Source: Planctomycetota bacterium
GTDB lineage: Bacteria > Planctomycetota > JAJSAM01 > JAJVHW01
Assembly (NCBI GenBank): GCA_021776825.1
Contig: JAJFFG010000050.1
Span: 124,001-188,000 of the forward strand
DNA length: 64,000 bases
Direction of reading: 5' to 3'
The notes below the pieces were generated by a model. That model was not told where the DNA came from. It ran no database searches and worked only from the letters and a program-made list of their open reading frames with translations. Of the stretch, positions 15,753-24,708 are shown piece by piece. A program made the position numbers and the translations under genes. How positions within the stretch are numbered: position 1 is the first letter of the stretch; each line of letters opens with the position of its first letter.

Positions 15753-18044
15753 GTGAGCTGGATTCTCCTCGCCGCTCTCACGCTCGGCCTCGTCCTGGCA
15801 CTCGCCACGGTCGCGCAGCGTCGCGCCGAGCTCCATGCGAGCGGGGCCGTCCGGGAGGAACGTCGCGAGGCCCGCCGTCGCGGCAGCGATCGCCCTCGGC
15901 TGCAGTACCCGTTCGTGGACCTGACCAATTGCATCGGCTGCGGCGGGTGCGTGCGGGCGTGTCCCGAAGAGGGCGTGCTCGCACTGGTTCACGGTCAGGC
16001 GGCCGTGGTGCACGGATCACGGTGCGTGGGACACGGCCTCTGCTCGGTTGCCTGTCCGACCTCCGCCATCAGCGTGACACTCGGCGACACGTCGGATCGC
16101 CGCGACCTGCCCGCTCTCGACGCGACGTTCGAGGCCGTCGGGAATCCGAGCGTGTTCCTCGCGGGCGAGGTGACGGGCTTCGCGCTCGTGCGTACGGCGA
16201 TCGGCCACGGCGTCGCCGTCGCCGACGAGGTGGCCCGACGCACCGATCGTGCGCCCCAGCGCGACGCAACCGGCCCGCTCGATCTCGTGATCGTGGGCGC
16301 CGGACCGGCCGGGATCTCCTGCGCGCTGCGGGCGCGGGAGCGGGGACTGAAGTTTGTGGTCGTCGATCAAGAAGGACTCGGCGGAACGGTGGCGAAGTAC
16401 CCGAGGCGCAAGATGGTGCTGACCCAGCCGGTCGATCTGCCTCTCCACGGACGCCTGGAGAAGACCAGCTACTCGAAGGAGGAGTTGATCGATCTGTGGG
16501 AGCGTCTGGTGGCCGAGCACCGACTGCCGCTCCGCACCGGCGCGAGATACGAGGGCCTTGACCGCGTCGCCGACGGCACGCTCCTCGTCCACCTGGCCGA
16601 GGGCGACATCGCGACGCGCAACGTATGCCTGGCCATCGGTCGTCGCGGATCGCCGCGCAAGCTCGGAGTGCCCGGCGAGGAACTCCCGAAGGTCGCCTAC
16701 CACCTGGTGGACGCGCAGTCGTACGAGGATCGCAGGATCCTCGTGGTCGGGGGGGGGGACAGCGCGATCGAATCTGCGATCGCGCTATCCGAACAGCGCG
16801 GCAATCGCGTGACGCTCTCCTACCGCAAGCACGCGTTCTTCCGGATCAAGGCTCGCAACGCGAAGCGACTCGAACAATCACTGTCCGAGGGGCGGCTCGA
16901 GATCCTCTACTCGAGCGACGTCGAGCGGATCGATCCGGAGAGCGTCCAACTGCGCCTGTGCCCGGAAGGCGGCGCCACGGAGCATGTGTCCCTGCCCAAC
17001 GACGACGTGTTCGTCATGGTCGGAGGCGTCCCGCCGTTCCGTCTGCTGGAGGAGTCCGGTGTCTCTCTGTCTCCGGAGGACCGTCACCCCGCGGTCCTTC
17101 CGACCGAGCAGGGGACCGGGCTCCTGGCCGCTCTCGCGACCGCCCTCGCCCTCACGCTCGGCGTGCTTGCGTTCGCGCTCTGGCGTCGCGACTACTACTA
17201 CGACGCCGATCCGGTCGCCCGCGCGCTGCACGAGCTGCACGGCCTGCTGCGTCCGGCGGGGGGTGTGGGGTTGGGCGCCGGCCTGCTCGCGGTGGTCGCC
17301 ATCACCGCCAATCTCCTCTACCTCGTCCGGCGGTCGCGTTTCGGCACGCGGCTCCCGGGTTCCCTCCGCCGATGGATGACGAGCCACCTCGTCACGGGCA
17401 TCCTCGCTTTTCTGTTCGTCGCGTTGCACGCGGGGTTCGCCCACCGATCGACCTCCGGTGGCCGGGCGTTCGTCGCTCTGGCGATCGTGGTCGGGACCGG
17501 CACCATGGGACGCTATCTCTACGCGTTCGTACCGCGCGCCGCCAACGGGCGTGTGATGGAGACCGACGAGGTGCGCACGCAACTCGCGGCGCTCTCGGGC
17601 GAGTGGGATCGCGCCGGACGGGGCGAGTTCGCGCAACACGTCCGGCACGAGATCGAGACCCTGGTCGACAGTCGCGCCTGGGGAGCGTCACTCGGCGTGC
17701 GCATCGCGGCGGTGTTCCGCGAGAGTCGCCACCTCGACCGCACGCTCGCGACCCTCCGCAGGCGGGGCCTCGCCGAGGGCGTCGCCGCCGATCGGATGGA
17801 CGAACTGTTCGCCCTCGGCCGATTGGCACACCGGACCGCTCTGAGGGCCGCACACTACGAAGACCTGCGCGGCCTGCTCGCATCCTGGCGCTATATGCAC
17901 CGCTGGCTCGCGCTCGCGATGGTTCTGCTCGCGACGTTGCACATCTCCACGGCGGTCCGCTTTGCCGACCTGCGTTGGGCGGAGGTGTGGTTCCTGCGTC
18001 CGTTCCTTGTCGGAGGCGCCGAGATGCCCGGGGGTGGGCGATGA
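15753..18044 (+). CDS. Ferredoxin / thioredoxin-reductase-like flavoprotein fused to a cytochrome-b-like membrane domain
   Basis: 763 residues. TM1 at 2-20; first [4Fe-4S] site C60-C63-C66-C70 (CIGCGGCVRAC); second site C91, C97, C101 with His94 where the second Cys would be (CVGHGLCSVAC). An FAD-binding GAGPAG lies at 182-187 and an NAD(P)-binding GGGDSA at 333-338, as in pyridine nucleotide-disulphide oxidoreductases but without a CxxC redox pair. Four or five TM helices follow, with His545, His559, His716 and His730 placed as in di-haem b-type four-helix bundles. It should pass electrons between NAD(P)H, FeS centres and the quinone pool or periplasm. Start GTG at 15753; GTG at 15744 is possible. 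It overlaps the 26-haem cytochrome gene by ATGA, so it is probably the cytoplasmic-membrane module of the conduit. Confidence 0.8.
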   Translation: MSWILLAALTLGLVLALATVAQRRAELHASGAVREERREARRRGSDRPRLQYPFVDLTNCIGCGGCVRACPEEGVLALVHGQAAVVHGSRCVGHGLCSVACPTSAISVTLGDTSDRRDLPALDATFEAVGNPSVFLAGEVTGFALVRTAIGHGVAVADEVARRTDRAPQRDATGPLDLVIVGAGPAGISCALRARERGLKFVVVDQEGLGGTVAKYPRRKMVLTQPVDLPLHGRLEKTSYSKEELIDLWERLVAEHRLPLRTGARYEGLDRVADGTLLVHLAEGDIATRNVCLAIGRRGSPRKLGVPGEELPKVAYHLVDAQSYEDRRILVVGGGDSAIESAIALSEQRGNRVTLSYRKHAFFRIKARNAKRLEQSLSEGRLEILYSSDVERIDPESVQLRLCPEGGATEHVSLPNDDVFVMVGGVPPFRLLEESGVSLSPEDRHPAVLPTEQGTGLLAALATALALTLGVLAFALWRRDYYYDADPVARALHELHGLLRPAGGVGLGAGLLAVVAITANLLYLVRRSRFGTRLPGSLRRWMTSHLVTGILAFLFVALHAGFAHRSTSGGRAFVALAIVVGTGTMGRYLYAFVPRAANGRVMETDEVRTQLAALSGEWDRAGRGEFAQHVRHEIETLVDSRAWGASLGVRIAAVFRESRHLDRTLATLRRRGLAEGVAADRMDELFALGRLAHRTALRAAHYEDLRGLLASWRYMHRWLALAMVLLATLHISTAVRFADLRWAEVWFLRPFLVGGAEMPGGGR

Positions 18045-20230
18045 GGTGGCCGGCATGGGTGCTGGGCGGTGTCGCTCTCGCCGCGGTGATCGCCTTCGTG
18101 CTCCGCGAGGCCGAGCAACCGGCACCGGGCCCACTGCATCCGAGCCATGCGTCGGTGCCCGAACTCGCGAACTGTGAGGCATGCCACGTCGCCGACGGCA
18201 CGTTCGAGAGCGCGTGCGCCGTGTGCCACGGAGAGGAGCGCACGGGGACCGGACGCAGCGTCGGGTTGCATGCGCTGCGCGACACGCACGACTGCGCCGC
18301 GTGCCATCTGGAACATCGTGGGGCCACGGTGGATCTGGCCGGAGCCACGGCGTTCCTCGCCGCCGGGATCTCGCCACGGGAGGAGCTCGATCACGAGCGG
18401 GACGCCGGGCTCGTTCTCGATCTCGACGGGCGACACCGATCGCTCGCCTGCGTGGACTGCCACGCGTTCGCGGACGCACCGAGTCTACGACCGGGACAGG
18501 TGCGCTTCCGCGGACAGTCGCGGACGTGCACCGCGTGCCACGAGGACGCACACGCGGGAGGCCTCGGCTCGAACTGCGCCGCCTGCCACGGCCAGACCGC
18601 CCCGTTCGCGGAGCACCCTGAGTTCGATCACGCTGTGTTCCCTCTGACCCAGGCGCATGCCGACCGAGCGTGCTCGGAGTGCCACGGAGAGGGGGGTCCA
18701 CGCGTGATGGTGTCGGCGTCGAACGTTGCGCAGGAGCCACGTCGCTGCGTCGCCTGCCACGCGAACGTCCACGCCGACACCGGTGGGTCCGCGACTCGAC
18801 CGAGCACGCTCCACCTCACGAGCGCCGACGACTGTGCGCGCTGCCACGAGCCGGTGTCATTCGACGCCGCACGTTTCGGACCCGAGGAGCACGCCGCTCG
18901 CGGAGTACCCCTCCTCGGCGCCCACGCGCAGGCCGAGTGCGCCGGTTGCCATCGGCCGGAACGAGCGTTGCCGTCGGAGCTGGACCGCTGCGGGGACTGC
19001 CATGCGGATCCTCACGCGAGTTCCGCCGCCGCGGGGATGGACGACGACGAGGCCACTCCGCCACGCTTCGTCACGGACACCGGATGCGCGATCTGCCACC
19101 TGACCGAGGCCTTCGTCCCCGCGACGCGGACCGCCGAGGACCACGGGTCATTCGCGACCGAGCTCCAGGGCGAGCACGCGCGCAGCGACTGCTCGGCGTG
19201 CCACCGGCGCAGCGGCTCGCCGCCACCGATCGCAAGCTGCGCGGCCTGTCACCCGACGCCGCATCGCGAACCGCTCGCCACAGGGCGCCCATGCGACACG
19301 TGTCACGACCCGGCCGGCGCGAGCTTCGCCGCAGCGGGCGAGGACATGGACCCGGCCCGGCACGACGCACTGCCGCTCGCACCGCCTCACGATCTGGCGT
19401 GCACGGCGTGCCACGAAGCCGGCGCGGCCTTCCCCGAGCGCTTTCCGGGACGTGCCGCCGACGACTGCGCGGCGTGCCACGGCGATCCGCACCGGGGCGC
19501 TTTCGCAGCAGGCGCATTCGCGGCGGACCCGTGTACGAGTTGCCACGTACCGCGTCACTTCACCCCCTCGACGTTCGTCGCCGCGAGCCACACGAAGACA
19601 CGGTTCGCGCTGGATGGCGCGCACCTCGCCGTTCCGTGTGGGCGCTGCCACGAGGGCGCGGGCGCCGAGCGGACCTTCCGCGGGACCGAGCGCACGTGCG
19701 CCAGCTGCCACGCAGATCCGCACGGCGGGACGTTCGATCTTCCGGGACGGCCTCGCGCGGTCGCCGGACGCGTCGGTTGCGCGCGGTGTCACGCCACGAC
19801 GAGCTTCCGCGAGGTGCGGTCCGAGAACTTCGACCACGTGATGTGGACCGGGCGCGCTCTGACCGCCTCCCATGCCGAGGCGTCGTGCATCCGGTGCCAC
19901 GGCCGGGACGCGAACGGATCGCTGGGCGGCGCACCCATGCGCTGCGCTGGCTGCCACGAGGACGTCCACCGCGGCCAACTCGCGCGTAGCGGGGTGACGG
20001 ACTGCAGCCGGTGCCACGTCGAGACCCACTCGTTCGGTGACCTCGAGTTCGATCACACCCGCGATACACAGTTCCCGCTGGATGCGGATCACGGCCTGCT
20101 GCCCTGTCAGTCGTGCCACAGGTCCGAGCGCGCCGGCGATGGAACGCTCGTCACACACTACCGACCCCTCGGCGCGCGCTGCCGGGACTGCCATCGGCCG
20201 CGAGTCCGGTCGGAGGGAGAGAACCGATGA
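18041..20230 (+). CDS. 26-haem periplasmic cytochrome c
   Basis: 729 residues with an N-terminal TM/signal anchor (WVLGGVALAAVIAFVL) and 26 CxxCH motifs, the first at about residue 46 (CEACH) and the last CRDCH near the C-terminus. Many motifs come in pairs separated by 15-30 residues with extra His residues (DPHRG, DVHRG, EDAHAGG) that can serve as distal ligands. This haem density makes a molecular wire spanning the periplasm. The ATG overlaps the upstream flavoprotein stop and its own stop overlaps the barrel gene start, so the set is translated as a unit. Known analogues are the MtrA/OmaB-type cytochromes of porin-cytochrome conduits, though those carry about ten haems. Substrate (metal oxides, humics, another cell) cannot be read from the sequence. 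Confidence 0.85.
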   Translation: MRWPAWVLGGVALAAVIAFVLREAEQPAPGPLHPSHASVPELANCEACHVADGTFESACAVCHGEERTGTGRSVGLHALRDTHDCAACHLEHRGATVDLAGATAFLAAGISPREELDHERDAGLVLDLDGRHRSLACVDCHAFADAPSLRPGQVRFRGQSRTCTACHEDAHAGGLGSNCAACHGQTAPFAEHPEFDHAVFPLTQAHADRACSECHGEGGPRVMVSASNVAQEPRRCVACHANVHADTGGSATRPSTLHLTSADDCARCHEPVSFDAARFGPEEHAARGVPLLGAHAQAECAGCHRPERALPSELDRCGDCHADPHASSAAAGMDDDEATPPRFVTDTGCAICHLTEAFVPATRTAEDHGSFATELQGEHARSDCSACHRRSGSPPPIASCAACHPTPHREPLATGRPCDTCHDPAGASFAAAGEDMDPARHDALPLAPPHDLACTACHEAGAAFPERFPGRAADDCAACHGDPHRGAFAAGAFAADPCTSCHVPRHFTPSTFVAASHTKTRFALDGAHLAVPCGRCHEGAGAERTFRGTERTCASCHADPHGGTFDLPGRPRAVAGRVGCARCHATTSFREVRSENFDHVMWTGRALTASHAEASCIRCHGRDANGSLGGAPMRCAGCHEDVHRGQLARSGVTDCSRCHVETHSFGDLEFDHTRDTQFPLDADHGLLPCQSCHRSERAGDGTLVTHYRPLGARCRDCHRPRVRSEGENR

Positions 20231-21873
20231 GACCGTTCACCCCGCTGCTGACGGCGTCCGCCGTCGTGGGCTTGATTGCACCGGCTGCTGCGCAGGAGTC
20301 GTCCGCCGTCGACGTCCACGTGACGTACACGTCGGGGGACTCGGTCTTCCTGGACCGGGGCCGCAACGACGATCTCGAGGTGGGCGACCTCGTGGTGCTC
20401 CAGGATGCCGTCCACGGCCGGCGCGAGGGCAACCTCGTGGCCGTGTCGGCGACGACGTCCCGGGCGACGTTGCGGGACGGACGGTCGCTGCCGCAGCCCG
20501 GCACGTCGGGACGCGTCGTGCTCCCGCCCGGCCGCGCGACCGCCGCAGTGCTCGAGGGCGATGGCCCGAAACGGGCGCCCGATCACCCCGGCTGGACGCG
20601 TCCTCCGGAGGAGCGCGACCCGGATACCCCACTCCTCGCGCCGGCATTCTCGGTGGACCCTTGGGACCGGCCGCTGCGCATCCGAGGTCGTGCGCACGTC
20701 CACTCGCTCACCGACATCGATCGCGCAGGTGACCGGGACTCGCGCTACTCGATCTTCGAGACCGGCATCGATCTCGACATTCGCAACCTGTTCGCTCGCG
20801 GCGGTCAGCTCGGATTCTCGGGAGACCTGGAGCGTCGGGTCCGCGACATCGGCGGGTCCGACGACGAGACGGAGGACTTCGGACGCATCGATCGGTTCTT
20901 CTACCGCTGGGGCGAGGGCGTGGACGCGCCGCTCGTCGTCACGTTGGGCCGTTTCGTGCCCCGCGACACGCCCGAATTCGGTCTTCTGGATGGCGTCGAG
21001 ACGAGCGTCCACGCCGGCTCCATCGGGCGCTTCACACTGGACCTGGGCGCGCTGCCCGCGCTGTCGGCGAAGCGCACCGGCTTCGACGACAAGCAGGTGT
21101 CGATCGGGTGGCGCTGGGTGGAGAGCGACGCCGAGAAGGTCGCCACGACGTTGGCCCTGCAGCAGACGTGGCACGACGGAGATCGCGACCGGCGTCTCGT
21201 GATCGGCAAGGTCGATTGGTCACCAGCGAAGGGCGTGATCCTGCACGGCGACACCTGGTTGGACGTCTACGACGGCGACGACCGGACGAAGAGCGGCATG
21301 GAACTGACCGAAGCGCATCTCTCCGCCAGTTGGCGCGTGGACGCGGACCACACGCTGCGCGCCTCGACCTCGCTCACGCGCTGGCCCGAACTGCTGCGCG
21401 ACGAGTTCCCGCGCGTGACCCGACGCCTCCTCGACGACCGCCGTGTGAGCCGCGGCGACGTGGGCGGTGGGCACCGACTCGGGAGGCACGTGCGGCTGAA
21501 CGAACGCGTCGGCATCTGGTCCGACGAGGACGCCAGCGGTGTCACCGCCGATGCCACCGTACGTCTTCCGGGCATCTTCCTCGATCGCAACGAACCCTAT
21601 GTCCGGCTGTTCCGCACGGACGGGTCGTTCGAATCGGGCATGGGGCTGCGAGTCGGTGACCGGCACCGGTTCGACGACGCCGCGGTCGGCCTCGCGTTCG
21701 AGACCTCGCGAAGCGACGTCGGCCATGGGAGTCGGCGCGTGCGCAACTCGGTCCTGGCGACGATCGATCTCACCCCGGCACTCGACTGGTCGCTCTCGAT
21801 CGAAACCGACGCGCGCTTCGGGGACGATCAGGACGGCGTGTCGCTCAGTGTCTATGCCGAGTACCGCTTCTAG
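20227..21873 (+). CDS. Outer-membrane beta-barrel of a porin-cytochrome conduit
   Basis: 548 residues; ATG overlaps the 26-haem stop. A signal peptide ends near AAAQES. Residues 25-110 look like a small beta domain (DSVFLDRGRNDDLEVGDLVVL), followed by alternating polar/hydrophobic strands to the end, with aromatic girdles (FFYRWGEG, LHGDTWLDVYDGDD, WSLSIETDARF) and the classic terminal Phe of outer-membrane barrels (VYAEYRF). Placement between a 26-haem and a 19-haem cytochrome mirrors MtrB/PioB-type barrels, which sheath cytochromes across the outer membrane. I see no CxxCH in it. Identity as a barrel is well supported by pattern; homology to MtrB itself is not demonstrated. Confidence 0.75.
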   Translation: MRPFTPLLTASAVVGLIAPAAAQESSAVDVHVTYTSGDSVFLDRGRNDDLEVGDLVVLQDAVHGRREGNLVAVSATTSRATLRDGRSLPQPGTSGRVVLPPGRATAAVLEGDGPKRAPDHPGWTRPPEERDPDTPLLAPAFSVDPWDRPLRIRGRAHVHSLTDIDRAGDRDSRYSIFETGIDLDIRNLFARGGQLGFSGDLERRVRDIGGSDDETEDFGRIDRFFYRWGEGVDAPLVVTLGRFVPRDTPEFGLLDGVETSVHAGSIGRFTLDLGALPALSAKRTGFDDKQVSIGWRWVESDAEKVATTLALQQTWHDGDRDRRLVIGKVDWSPAKGVILHGDTWLDVYDGDDRTKSGMELTEAHLSASWRVDADHTLRASTSLTRWPELLRDEFPRVTRRLLDDRRVSRGDVGGGHRLGRHVRLNERVGIWSDEDASGVTADATVRLPGIFLDRNEPYVRLFRTDGSFESGMGLRVGDRHRFDDAAVGLAFETSRSDVGHGSRRVRNSVLATIDLTPALDWSLSIETDARFGDDQDGVSLSVYAEYRF

Positions 21874-21886
21874 AATGGGGGCCACG

Positions 21887-23380
21887 ATGAGTATGACGAA
21901 CCGTCGGAAATGGATGATCGGTGGTCTGGCCGGTCTTCTGGTCGTCGGCGCCTGTGTCGTGCCGGTGCCGCCTCACGGTTGGCGGGCCGATCGGGGCCCC
22001 GTCCTGCCGCACGACACGTTCCCGGCCGATTGCGGAATCTGCCACGTGACGGGCGACTGGCACACGCTCCGCCCGGACTTCACGTTCGATCACACGGCCG
22101 AGACGGGTTGGCCGCTCGCCGGGGGGCACTTCGGAGCCGAGTGTCTGCTCTGCCACAACGACCGCGGCCCGGCCGGTGTGGCTGCTTCGCGCGGCTGCGG
22201 CGGCTGCCACGAGGACCCCCACCAGGGTCATCTCGGAGCCCTGTGCGAGAGCTGTCACTTCGAGGAGCGCTGGCGACCTCGCGAGGCCATCGCGGCCCAT
22301 GCGTCCACCCGCTTCCCGCTCACGGGAGCGCACGCGGTGACGGCATGCTTCGCCTGCCATCCGGGAGCCGAGATCGGCAACTTCCAGCGCGTGGATACGC
22401 GCTGCGCATCGTGTCATCGGACGGACGCCGCAGCCGTGAAGTCACCGGACCACCTCGCCCTCGGCTGGACGGAGTGCCAGGACTGCCACCGCGCCACGTC
22501 GTTCGCGGACGTTCGCTTCGCGCACCCGCCCTCGTTCCCGCTGAGAGGCGGGCACGCGGCCGTCGCCTGCGCAACGTGTCACGGGTCCGGTCCATTCAGC
22601 GGCCTCTCGCCGGACTGCCAGAACTGCCACATGGACGACTTCGGACGCACGACCGATCCGGACCACGCGGCGCTCGGGTTCTCCGTCGACTGCGCCTCGT
22701 GCCACCGCCCGACAACCTGGCGGCGTGCACGATTCGACCATACGACGTACCCGCTGCGCGGTGCGCACCGGTCCACCGCCTGTTCGAACTGCCATACGAA
22801 CGGCACCTTCGCGGGAACGCCGCGCGATTGCGTGGCATGCCACCGGAGCGACTTCGACGCGACGACCGATCCGGGCCACGCCGCAGCGGGCTTCCCAACG
22901 GAGTGCGACTCCTGCCACACGTCGTTCTCGACTTGGCGCGGCGCGCTCTTCGACCACGCGACGTACCAATTGCGTGGCGCGCACAGGTCCACGGACTGCA
23001 CCAACTGCCACGGCAACGGAGTGTTCGCCGGAACCCCGCGTGACTGCGTTGCCTGCCACCAGGACGACTTCGACGCGACCAGCGACCCGAACCACGCGGC
23101 CGCGAACTTCCCGGCCACCTGTGACACCTGCCACACGTCGTTCTCGACGTGGCGCGGTGCGGACTTCTCCCACACGTTCCCGATCGACTCGGGCGACCAC
23201 CGGCGCCTCGACTGCAACGATTGCCACGAGTCGCCGAATTTCGCGAACTTCACGTGCGTCTCGTGTCACGAACACTCGCGCGCCGAGATGAACGACGAGC
23301 ACGACGACGTGAGGAACTACGTCTACGTGAGTTCCCAGTGCTTCGCCTGTCACCCACGGGGCGAGGAGGACGACGACTGA
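21887..23380 (+). CDS. 19-haem cytochrome c lipoprotein
   Basis: 497 residues with 19 CxxCH motifs. Signal segment GGLAGLLVVGAC gives a lipobox. Start ATG at 21887 preceded by GGGGG; an in-frame ATG at 21875 would add four residues. From residue about 285 three near-repeats of about 69 residues occur, each with a TY-x-LRGAHRST-xC-xNCH block, GTPRDCVACH, a DDFDAT/SDFDAT block and C-D-x-CHTSFSTWRGA. Predicted to sit on the outer membrane as the terminal, cell-surface electron exit or entry point. The tail is acidic (EEDDD). Confidence 0.85.
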   Translation: MSMTNRRKWMIGGLAGLLVVGACVVPVPPHGWRADRGPVLPHDTFPADCGICHVTGDWHTLRPDFTFDHTAETGWPLAGGHFGAECLLCHNDRGPAGVAASRGCGGCHEDPHQGHLGALCESCHFEERWRPREAIAAHASTRFPLTGAHAVTACFACHPGAEIGNFQRVDTRCASCHRTDAAAVKSPDHLALGWTECQDCHRATSFADVRFAHPPSFPLRGGHAAVACATCHGSGPFSGLSPDCQNCHMDDFGRTTDPDHAALGFSVDCASCHRPTTWRRARFDHTTYPLRGAHRSTACSNCHTNGTFAGTPRDCVACHRSDFDATTDPGHAAAGFPTECDSCHTSFSTWRGALFDHATYQLRGAHRSTDCTNCHGNGVFAGTPRDCVACHQDDFDATSDPNHAAANFPATCDTCHTSFSTWRGADFSHTFPIDSGDHRRLDCNDCHESPNFANFTCVSCHEHSRAEMNDEHDDVRNYVYVSSQCFACHPRGEEDDD

Positions 23381-23512
23381 CAGAGATGCGGAGTGACCGA
23401 GTCGTCACTGCGGCGGCGCTCTCTCGCGGACGCAAGCCAACTTCGGCGATCGAGTGTGCGCAGAGAGTCAGGTGCGATTCGATCAAGTCGCCCGGATTGT
23501 CGTGGCCCCGTC

Positions 23513-23626
23513 TACGACGTGACCGTCGCGCACGAAGTCGCGAGCTACCGCGCGGGCGACTGGTGGGAGTATGACCGCGGGCTCGTGGAGCGCGGCGCGC
23601 TGACCGTCTGGATCTCGCAGGACGCT
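23513..23626 (+). pseudogene. Remnant: N-terminal piece of an IS5-family transposase
   Basis: In frame from 23513 the translation contains YRAGDWWEYDRGLVERGALT then VWISQDA, which matches the conserved N-terminal N/D-W-x-E-Y-D-x-x-L-x-x-R-G-x-L-T-x-W-x block of IS5-type DDE transposases. No start codon context or downstream DDE domain follows. A central piece of what looks like the same family lies at 28691-28927. Confidence 0.5.
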
Positions 23627-23817
23627 ACCGACGGCCGGATCCCCGCGCGTGCGTGCAGAGCATCGGAGAACGCCGTCGGCGGAGGCCCTGCTCGGATGCA
23701 CCATCGTCAGTCGGATGACCGAGTTGGCGCGACCGAAGTCGTACTCGATCGGCGCGTAGAAGGCGCTGCCTGCCGGGAGCACGGTTGCGAGCTTCGCTCC
23801 ATGCAACAACGCCGCGC

Positions 23818-24332
23818 GTTGCCGTTCATCCTCGCGTCCGTCCGTCTGGCTGGACCTGGCGAATGGCGCCGATCTCGCCCGCGTCAGCCGCGCCGAGCGC
23901 ACCGGGCGACTCCGCCCGACCGGGATCGTCGTCCAGAACGGAGCCCCAGTTCCGCGACTTTCGGTGTGGGAGAACGTCTCGATCGGCCTGGTCCCGCTCG
24001 GCGTCCCGACGGCAGAGCGTCGGCGACTCGCGGAGGAGGCGCTCGAGACGGTCGCGCTCCAGCACGTGGTCGCTCGACGCCCAGAGGCCCTCAGCGCCGG
24101 GGAACGTCAGCGCGCTGCGCTGGCTCGGGCGTTGCTGCACTCGCCGCGATTGCTCTTCGCCGACGAGCCGACGTCGAACCTCGATCCGGAGTCGGCAGAG
24201 ATCGTGTGCGACGTGTTGGCGGGGGCGCACGCGAGTGGGGCAACGCTCGTGGTGGCGTCGCATGACGAGCGGATGCTGGCGAGGGCGGGTCGGGTCGTGG
24301 AGATGGGGGAGGAGGGGCGGTTGGTGTCGTGA
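23818..24332 (+). pseudogene. Deleted second copy of the MacB-type permease-ATPase pair
   Basis: The DNA matches three separate pieces of the intact operon: LPFIL(A) of the permease (about 14157-14178), VWLDLANGA of the permease (about 14356-14384), then the ATPase from DLARV (14786) to its end. The junction GCC-GAT fuses permease and ATPase in frame. Walker A is gone; LSAGERQRAALARAL, LLFADEPTSNLD and SHD remain. A GTG at 23964 could start a 122-residue peptide, but without the P-loop it could not hydrolyse ATP alone. Sequence divergence from the intact copy is modest, so the duplication is fairly recent. Confidence 0.75.
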
Positions 24333-24339
24333 ACTGGCC

Positions 24340-24486
24340 TCACCAGCGACGTCGGACGGCGAACGCCGATCCGGAACCGGACTTCAGGTAGCGCTCGAAC
24401 CTCGCGACCCGACTGTGGTCACGAAACGAGATCGCCACGACGAGAACCCAGGGCCGGTGATCTCGAGTGGACGCACCTCTCTGCAG
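24340..24486 (-). pseudogene. C-terminal half of a GIY-YIG nuclease gene
   Basis: The minus-strand frame ends at TGA 24342-24340 and contains STRDHRPWVLVVAISF, then RFERYLKSGSGSAFAVRRRW. The RPW block and R-F-E-x-Y-L-K-S-G-S-G are hallmarks of the C-terminal half of small GIY-YIG domain proteins. The N-terminal GIY...YIG half and its catalytic Arg/Tyr are not found upstream, so this is a fragment. It sits directly behind the degraded ABC ATPase. Confidence 0.6.
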
Positions 24487-24654
24487 GCGCGTCGTGGGCG
24501 TCGGATGCCGCGCTTAGCCTACGACGCTGACAGAGGGCGGTGCCCGAAGCGCTGCACGTCACCCGAGGAGAGGCCCGTGGTCCTGCCCAAGTCGCCGACA
24601 GTTCAGCAGCCCCGATCTCTCGCGAGCCACTCATCGCATGAGTGCGCCGCGATC

Positions 24655-24690
24655 GGCGATCTCGACGAGACCGGCGATCTCGACGAGACC
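24655..24690 (+). repeat. Two perfect 18-bp tandem repeats upstream of the SNF2 gene
   Basis: GGCGATCTCGACGAGACC occurs twice in a row just before the SNF2 helicase start at 24709. In frame it would encode GDLDET twice if translation began further upstream; with the chosen start it is in the 5' leader. Confidence 0.8.
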
Positions 24691-24708
24691 CGGCGGGAAC
24701 TCGTAGGG

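Noticed and set aside
23483-23902. 139-codon minus-strand ORF across the scar region
   Set aside because: It contains a protein-like stretch (LPAGSAFYAPIEYDFGRANS) but no recognised family, overlaps the transposase and ABC remnants, and is more likely chance or a further fragment.
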